NCBI RefSeq assembly: GCF_008831285.2
Contig: NC_045142.1
Coordinates: forward strand, 6,147,501-6,211,500
Source: Nymphaea colorata
Lineage: Eukaryota > Streptophyta > Magnoliopsida > Nymphaeales > Nymphaeaceae
Direction: 5' to 3'
Length of the DNA: 64,000 bases
Shown here: piece by piece, positions 57,548 to 64,000 of the stretch
Position numbering within the stretch: position 1 is the first letter of the stretch
How the letters are laid out: each line of letters starts with the position of its first letter
Program-made: the position numbers and the translations under genes
Notes under the pieces: model-generated
Told to the model about the DNA's origin: nothing
Databases searched by the model: none
The model's input: only the letters and a program-made list of their open reading frames with translations

Positions 57548-58280
57548 CGCGTCACGCAGAGAAGCCCACATGGTATGGGTCAGTTAGATGAAACCATTAT
57601 GGCTTTCTCTACAAAGACTGTTTTCAGTCGAGGAGGAGAGATTTTACTGCTGTCAGTTCAGAAGTTGGCGATCTTTTTCTGGAGGTTTGATGGCTTCCTT
57701 TTCTTTTCATGTGTCTGCTTCTGTTTTGGTTTCTGGGAATTAGGATTGCAATCGTTGGTGTTCCTTTTTCGTTTCTTATTAGCGTCTGTTGTTCGGTGCT
57801 TTTATGTGCATCTTTCCTCCGAGGGCCGCTTGTGTAAACGAGTGATATGTTAATTTAATCATCTGTGTAGATTTTTGTATATTTCTCTTTCTGTGTTGCT
57901 GCGCTTTGTTATATGAAAAACAGAGTCGTTTGATCAAAGCTAAACTCAAGAAAAATGTTGACTTCACCATCTCTCTTTTCAGAGGCTATGATTCGTTTCT
58001 CAAGGAAGCAATTGGTGGTTGCAAGGACGCTAGACTGAACAAATTCTTTGATTCTATAGGGTTTTTCCTTTGTGGGATTGAACAAATTCTCTGATTTTCT
58101 TCTTTTGTGTTTTTGAGAAGATTCCTGCGCGGGCAGTGGGTCCCCAAATTTTTATTTCAATCCAAATAAAAATTTTGAGAAGAAGATTGCTCTGCCTTTC
58201 AGTAAACAGGTTTTCTGATAAACCAGTTCGTCGGTTCATCTGGCTCTTTATGAAGGTTTTGATTCAGAAAGGAGCAGTGT
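57548..58280 (+). repeat. 3' flank of copy C, duplicated at 61206-61860
   Basis: Shared phrases are ATGGTATGGGTCAGTTAGA, GAGAGATTTTACTGC, TTTTCATGTGTCTGCTT, GGATTGAACAAATTCTCTG, AAACAGGTTTT and GGCTCTTTAT(G/A)AAGG. Some internal indels separate the two copies. Confidence 0.8.
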
Positions 58281-58304
58281 TTTCCTTGTAACTCCTTAAT
58301 ATGT

Positions 58305-58931
58305 GTTGGGACATAGATCTTTTATTTGAATCGGATATTCAAACTGAACCGATTTGAAAAAATCAGATATAGAAAAAGAAATATTTGATTAAGAAATCAG
58401 ATTAAATTCAGATTTAGTAAATGACATTCGATCATATTAGAAATCAAATTGAGGTGGAATTTATTTTTAGACAAATATCCTATATATAATGCTATTACAT
58501 TTTGAAAATTGGCAAAGTGCAGTTCAAAATTCGGATTCCAATTTGCATAAGTTACTCTTTTCTACAAATCATGTTTCAACATTGAAAGTTAGAACTTGTG
58601 ACCACACGTATATGCTCTCGACTTTTTGTTTCAACCATAACCACAAATATGGATTTTGGGGTTTTTTTTTTTTTTTTTTTTAAGTTTTAAAGTATGAGGT
58701 TTTTCTCATACATCATGTGCCATTGACTCTCCAAAGATCAACGGTAATAATGTGGCGTTTAATACAAGTGACAATGGCGAGGTTTTTGCCATGAGGATTG
58801 TGAATAAGAATGAATTTTCTTCACGTGTAGCTTCTCCAAATTAAGCGAAGAAAATTATTTATGGGGTTGTCAACAAATCAAATTCAAATTCTTGGATATT
58901 CACTATGGTAGGGTACAAATTTGGATTTGAA

Positions 58932-58986
<55 letters not shown>

Positions 58987-59187
58987 CCTGCCTAGGTCAT
59001 GGTCCGGGTGAACAAGAAAAAAAAAATTATATTGAAAAAATCAATTTTATATATATATATATAGCAGAGGGAAGGGGGGTCCGTCGGGTCCGCCTAGGCT
59101 ATGGCCCGGGTGAGTAAAAAAAAAAATTATATTGAAAAAATCAATTTTTTTTAGTTTGGCTCACCCTGAAAAAAATTTTGGTTTTGC

Positions 59188-59225
<38 letters not shown>

Positions 59226-59480
59226 AAACTTACAATGAGGATCCAATCTGAATTCGAGTTAAATTTCACAACCAAATCCAAACTGCATTACGATGTAACA
59301 AGGAGTTTGGATATATTTAACTAGATATAATGTATTTAAGACCAGATCCTGATATGATTAAATGTCATTTTTAAAATCTGAATATCCCCAATTTCATAAT
59401 CATATGTGGAACGACTTATCTAAAGCAATTCACTTGAATATGCAATCTGAATCCAATTCATTGACATCCTTAATTATCAG
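58305..59480. repeat. AT-rich dispersed repeat, copy 2, with TA runs and minisatellite-like pieces
   Basis: The outer parts match 46685-47425. A long TA run (58936-58984) and two copies of a block (CCTAGG-CATGG-CCGGGTGA followed by an A run and TTGAAAAAATCAATTTT) at about 58985-59050 and 59085-59150 are inserted. A second TA run lies at 59192-59220. No ORF. Confidence 0.6.
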
Positions 59481-60960
59481 CCAATTGTCAAATATGATTG
59501 CCCTCTATAGTTCCAACTTAAACAAGCATGGGAACAATTCCCCATTAATGAGAAAAGAAAGGAGTGGAAACATAAAGAATACGCCTTTTTTTGCACATGA
59601 GATCCATCTAGACGTCAAGTTGGGGCAGCTCCCGATTTGTTATGGTTATTTAACGTTACTTTTACTTGTGGCCTCCGTTTTGAAGTATATTGTTATTAAA
59701 ATAATAAAACATTCTGCTGTTAATAGAATAATCAATCCTACTGGATGTCGAATGGCTCAAAATTAAAAGTCTCTTACTAAAAACACCTCACCATCGTTAA
59801 AAAGTACATAACCTATTATTGCACCATGGCTTATTCTTCGCCTACCACTTTTATTATGCTTCAACTTACATATTAGTGACTTCTTATCACATAACAAAGA
59901 GTTAATATGTAGACCAGTCCATTCTACCAACCTCCTTGAAAACAAGTGATTGGATTGAAAGACATAAATATGAGATGACACAAACAGATTTACTCGAACG
60001 AATGACAATGACATCTAAATGTTGACACTGTTGGAAGTTTGCAACCATCATCTAATTAGTTATTAATTGGACAAAAAGATTTAAAATTAAGCTTAAAAAC
60101 AAATAAATTATATGAATCAATTAGAGACATGGGACGAAATGATAAAGGAGTATCCGGAGACTCATATACAAAAGCTTAGTATAGGAATCCACAAAAAAAC
60201 GATACAATTGGTAAGGATGCACAATCAAGTTCATATACATATTTTTTTGCATTTCTCGACAAATATAACCTGATGAAGAACTTATTACTCTGAATATTTT
60301 AAGAGGGGGTAACTCCATTATGAATCAAATTAGTTTTGCCAATGATTCAATTTGAATTAATTTTCAAGTGAACTTTGATATCAGACCTGGCTAATGAACA
60401 TAATGACGACATCGAAATGACATCACTCTCATGATTGTAAAAATCGGAATTTTAATTGACAAAAAAATTGTCATTATCCTTTCCTTTTGTCTTCTACCAC
60501 TTCTAGAAGATCTTATCGAGTGGAAAACCCTATTGATATTTTAAACAAGTACTTTTCAGAAAAACTCAGCGAAGCTTAGATTTTAGAATCATATGGAAAA
60601 CCCACTCAGATGCGATAAAATTCTATACTTCTTTTGCTCTTCCATGAGTGATAAAATTCTTTTTATTTTTAAATGTCAATTGGAAAATTTTCAGGAAGAG
60701 AGAAGACGCTCTCCCTGGCAAAGCAATTAACTTGAAAGAATTAAAAACTCACAATAGAGAGTTCAAATAGTTTTGCTCATCCATGGTAGCCACGTTATAG
60801 CACAACGACTTCAATTCGATTTCTGGCTGGTGTTATCCTGATGGAATTGAGAAATGGTGTTGATCTTACTAGAGGTGCCATTAGTCCGGTTCTTCCTCCC
60901 CTTTTCCCCTCTCATCTCATCTGCTTCCTTGCTCCTCCTCTTCCTCTCTCTCTCTCTTTT
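59481..60960. other. Intergenic upstream of copy D
   Basis: No gene recognised. 60786-60835 has a weak B-box-like AATTCGATTTC that might be another SINE trace. 60880-60960 is a pyrimidine-rich tract leading to copy D. Confidence 0.45.
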
Positions 60961-61013
60961 TCCTTGCTTTCTTGTTGCTCCTAGTGGTGGAGTCTCTCTG
61001 TAACAGAGAAGAC

Positions 61014-61220
61014 ATGGAGAGGGGTCTGGGGCATCATGCTGTACCAAAGAGAGGCCAAATCAAGGCTCAGATATTCCGTTCCTTGTTCAGGTCTCTCGTC
61101 GCGCTTCTTGTCCTGGCTTGTCAGGCGATGTGCTCACAGGATGTCGATCCTTCTGTCCACGAAGCTGCTTCCCTTCTCAATTCTTGCTCTACTGAGTCTC
61201 TCTCCGACGCGTCAGGCTGA
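61014..61220 (+). CDS. Small basic protein, family copy D (intact relative of broken copy C)
   Basis: 68 aa. It starts MERG, then has the core VPKRGQIKAQIFRSLFRSL (10-28), a hydrophobic stretch (VALLVLACQAMC, 29-40) and an acidic/Ser-rich tail (DVDPSVHEAASLLNSC, 43-58) ending SDASG. Compared with A and B, the basic core is kept while the C-terminal half is different and longer. The helix could be membrane-associated (inferred from composition). Copy C retains both flanks of this gene. The site TCCGACGCG near the stop is the exact counterpart of the Copia target site in C. A 211-codon frame overlaps it in another phase and I regard that as chance. Function unknown. Confidence 0.5.
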   Translation: MERGLGHHAVPKRGQIKAQIFRSLFRSLVALLVLACQAMCSQDVDPSVHEAASLLNSCSTESLSDASG

Positions 61221-62036
61221 GATGCCCAAATGGTATGGGTCAGTTAGAAGAATTCTCTACAAAGAGTGGTTTCAGTTGAGGGGGGAGAGATTTTACTGCC
61301 TATCAGTTCAGAAGTGCGCGATCGTTTTCTGGAAGTTTGATGGATTCCTTTCTTTTCATGTGTCTGCTTGTGTTTTGATTCAGTTGGATGGTTTCTGGGG
61401 ACTTGGATTTTCAATGGTTGGTGTTTTTTTTGTTTCTTATTGGTATCTTTTTCTGTGCTTTTATGTGTGGCTTCGTTTCCTAAAAAGTGAGTTTTCTTGG
61501 TTTTTGTTTCCGTCTGTCAAAACATGTTTTCTAGTTGCCTTTTGCCAACTAATAATTGATGTTTTCGTTTCTCTTTTATTTTTAGTAATAGATGGTTTAG
61601 TTTTAATAAATGGTTCTTATTATGGCTTATTTGTAGCTTTGCAGGTGTTTTTCCTGCAGGTTCTTCTTTAGGGTTGTTCCTTTTTCGGATTGAACAAATT
61701 CTCTGCTCTTCTTCTTTGTGTTTTGAGAAGAAGATGGCTCTACCTTTCAATAAACAGGTTTTGTGGTACACCAGTTCCTCAGTTCATCCACATAGCTCTT
61801 TATAAAGGCTTTGATTCCGAAAGATGGAGTGTTTTTGTCCTTGTAAATTTTGTGAAAATTGTTTGTGCTTTCAGTTCATGTTTGTTGACAGGAACAGGGG
61901 GCTCTGTTCAGCTAGCAGAAAAATACATGTTTTTGCTGCTTTAATTTAATCGTAGTTTCCATGATCCTTTCTTTGATCATTGAAATAGTAGTCGTTTACG
62001 TTTCAATTTCATCATTATGCTTTTCGCATTAGAAAA
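61221..62036. other. 3' flank of copy D
   Basis: Parallels 57548-58280 up to about 61860. T-rich. No separate gene. Confidence 0.6.
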
Positions 62037-62276
62037 TTGGCTATTCTTTTAAAAGAAAATAGTGCTGCTTCCATTGGAGTACATCATTGCTGCAAAGACA
62101 AAGAAAAAAGAAAGGATCAGCCGTCCATCTTCTCAACCTTGAAATCGATGACCTACAACGGATTCGGATTCTTTTCATGGTCCTCGAAGGACTCTTTTCT
62201 GCTCAATTTTCATGAGTGTGAAAGGTCAGATAGCAGATTTTACAGCAGCTCTACCAATCTTTTAGTGGGGGTCTGA
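62037..62276 (+). other. Unidentified 79-codon open stretch
   Basis: The readable part contains KEKRKDQPSIFSTLKSM and NGFGFFSWSSKDSFLLNFHE and ends at TGA 62274-62276. Its residue composition looks protein-like, and it has no ATG before codon 40, so it could be a 3' exon. No family recognised. Confidence 0.25.
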
Positions 62277-64000
62277 GCCAACACCCTTTCTGCCACCAGA
62301 GAAGTGAAGTCAGTGGGTTTTTCTTTCACACTTTGTTTACATGTTGTTGCAAGCTCACTTGCAGAAATGACAATTCACAACCTTCTTACAGCTACTACTT
62401 TCGAAGTAAAAATATAGTAATGACAAAAGAAGTGAAACAAAAACTCAACTGTAGAGGAAGACAAAAGCATTAGAGGAGTGACGGTTACTTTCTTTCACAC
62501 TTCAACTAAAGACAACTAAAGACAAAATAAGTTCGTTGCTCATTTATCTGGACGAATGAAAGTATCAGGTTAAGTCTTGAACACATAACCTAGGTCTGAA
62601 TAGATCCAAACATACACAAATTGAATATAAGTACAAAATGGATCTCAAAACAATATATAATCCAAAATCACAACTCAAATAGATTACGCCAATGAATGAC
62701 TATATGTGCGCTATGGTTGTCCCTTCGTGTGCCTCAAGGATCTACGCAGAGGTTCCTCGTCTTGACTATGCTCTAAATTTGTAGGGTATTCTACTACTGA
62801 GGTCTCATGGTTTGCACTGAAGTGGCGAAGGTGGGACGTGAAGCGTGGAACTAGAGTCGGGTACATAACGGGTCTGGTCCTACTCTGCATCACATGTACA
62901 AAGGATCCCCTCTTTACTGGTTTTTTTTACTCAAGTATTAGAGAGGATCATTGTGTTAGTCTGTCAATCTTTGGTTTTCTGCTCTGCTCTTGGAGGCTGA
63001 TGATGTCAGTGTGTTCGCCAATTGGCGACTTGGGTTTCGTTAATTATGTTGTATATATGATGGATGAAAATAAATAGTTCTGCTTAGTGTAGTAATGCCT
63101 TCTCAAAGATGTGGTCTGTCAAAAAGAAATGCTGCTAAATCAATTGATGGTACCCATAAACTAAGACGTCATGTTAGGCGATACGGTCATTTAATTGAAC
63201 AGTATGGAGGTCATACAATAGAAACATCCAATGCAAATTGGCATCTTTGATCATATTGAAGTCAGGCATAAATCTCATCCACAGGGGACAGACTTTCAAT
63301 GCACAAGACAATTTCATGGTTTTACACCATGGAGGACCACCATCGGAGTCGATGGTGGTGGTATGCAGACCTTTACTTATGGCGATGTTACAATTATTCC
63401 CCACGTATAATCAAGGGGTGAGAATCTAGAACAATCTCATCAATTTTTTGTAATGCTATTGTTATCTTTACTTTCTGTTGCAGTTGCCATTACCTTGATT
63501 ATCGCAACGTTCTTAAACTGTATCTTTGGCAATGCCGGCGTCAGCCATAGATGCGACTGCTGTGGCAGAAACTTGACGATGACTCTTTTCTTTTCAATGC
63601 GAAGACAGATAAAGTTTTGGGTACTGCTGAATGTGAATTACTAGTCCATATTATATGTCTTGATTTTAGCTAGCAAGTGCCAACCTCCAATTCGGTCTTC
63701 AATGAAGAAAAAGACATACATTGAACAAAAACACCAACACCAATTCTGAAAGGCCAACGGGGTAATAAATTTCGTCATGGATGACGCAGACAGAGACGGA
63801 ACCAGCAGGAAACGAGACAGAAACTCCCAACTCCCATGCAGGACGCCATCGCCGGCTGAACTGAGCAGCATGAGAGAGGCTTCGATGTGCGCGTGTAGAA
63901 TCACCATGTTGAATCATGAACATATTCAACATATGCGATATCTCTATCTAAAACAGAAGAATATAAATCAGACAAGCAACACAGAATCATTCGACACGTA
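62277..64000. other. Intergenic or unassigned end of window
   Basis: The short minus-strand ORF at 62711-62893 ends in an Arg-rich stretch vaguely like the linker before a Copia reverse transcriptase, but no RT follows. Other ORFs (63174-63404, 63641-63932, minus) are unrecognised. Confidence 0.35.

Larger units (their letters stand above)
53835..57590 (+). pseudogene. Small basic protein, family copy C, broken by a stop and a Copia insertion
   Basis: The ATG at 53835 opens the family core LPRRGQIKAQIFHSVIRSLA, but the frame stops at TAA 53946-53948 after 37 codons. Copy D has a glutamine codon in the corresponding region, with 3 more nucleotides nearby. After the stop, C and D stay alignable and in frame (DPSV, then LNSCSTE) until 54013. 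There a Copia element interrupts the sequence. The homology resumes at 57543-57548 (TCCGACGCGTCA), and the 3' flank continues to about 58280 in parallel with 61200-61860. The insertion lies in what would be the last codons of the D-type ORF. Copy C is therefore non-functional as a full-length gene, though a 37-aa product remains possible. Confidence 0.75.

Noticed and set aside
61036-61671. A 211-codon open frame overlapping copy D
   Set aside because: It is in a different phase from the family core, is dominated by Phe/Leu/Val from T-rich DNA, and is not preserved as a frame in copies A-C.
62711-62893. Copia remnant on the minus strand
   Set aside because: Only a short Arg/Ser-rich phrase suggests it; no RT, integrase or LTR follows.

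Overview
This is nuclear DNA of a flowering plant. The evidence is AT-rich intergenic sequence, GT-AG introns, many (TA)n, (GA)n and (CA)n microsatellites, plant-type transposons (Copia, LINE, hAT-like MITEs, tRNA-derived SINEs) and plant genes: a PATRONUS/RSS1-like securin, a topoisomerase VI A subunit (SPO11-3 type), a MYB/SANT-like protein and a plastid-type membrane protein. The lineage cannot be fixed from the sequence. No rRNA, CRISPR or bacterial-type operon was seen.

Layout. 0-1.1 kb: a two-exon MYB/SANT-like gene. 1.1-8 kb: no recognisable gene. 10.0-11.4 kb: a five-coding-exon PATRONUS-like gene carrying a DEN-box and a D-box, probably with a 5'UTR intron. 15.1-16.1 kb: a decayed serine carboxypeptidase-like gene on the minus strand, invaded by a MITE and lacking its nucleophile-serine segment. 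16.7-17.7 kb: a LINE remnant. 20.4-23.7 kb: a GC-rich promoter region with two local tandem duplications, then the intronless TOP6A gene with a telo-box upstream. 27.7-29.3 kb: a two-exon gene for a small, probably plastid, single-pass membrane protein. 29.7-39.6 kb: SINEs, MITEs, a second LINE remnant and long TA microsatellites, with no recognisable gene.

39.8-62 kb: the most unusual part. A small basic protein gene is present in four related copies on the plus strand (A 40024, B 48226, C 53835, D 61014), each embedded in a larger duplicated segment. A and B are close relatives of each other, and so are C and D. Copy C has an internal stop and is then split by a young, internally deleted Copia element (54014-57542; LTRs 293 bp each with 5 differences; target duplication TCCGA). 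Copy D preserves the empty site. Between the copies lie a 198-bp minisatellite, nested hAT-like MITEs and a 426-bp hAT-type MITE inserted in the B segment.

The two best-defined genes (securin-like and TOP6A) both act on chromosomes, but they lie 11 kb apart and nothing in the sequence links them functionally. I do not recognise the small-protein family. It is the strongest candidate here for something undescribed.
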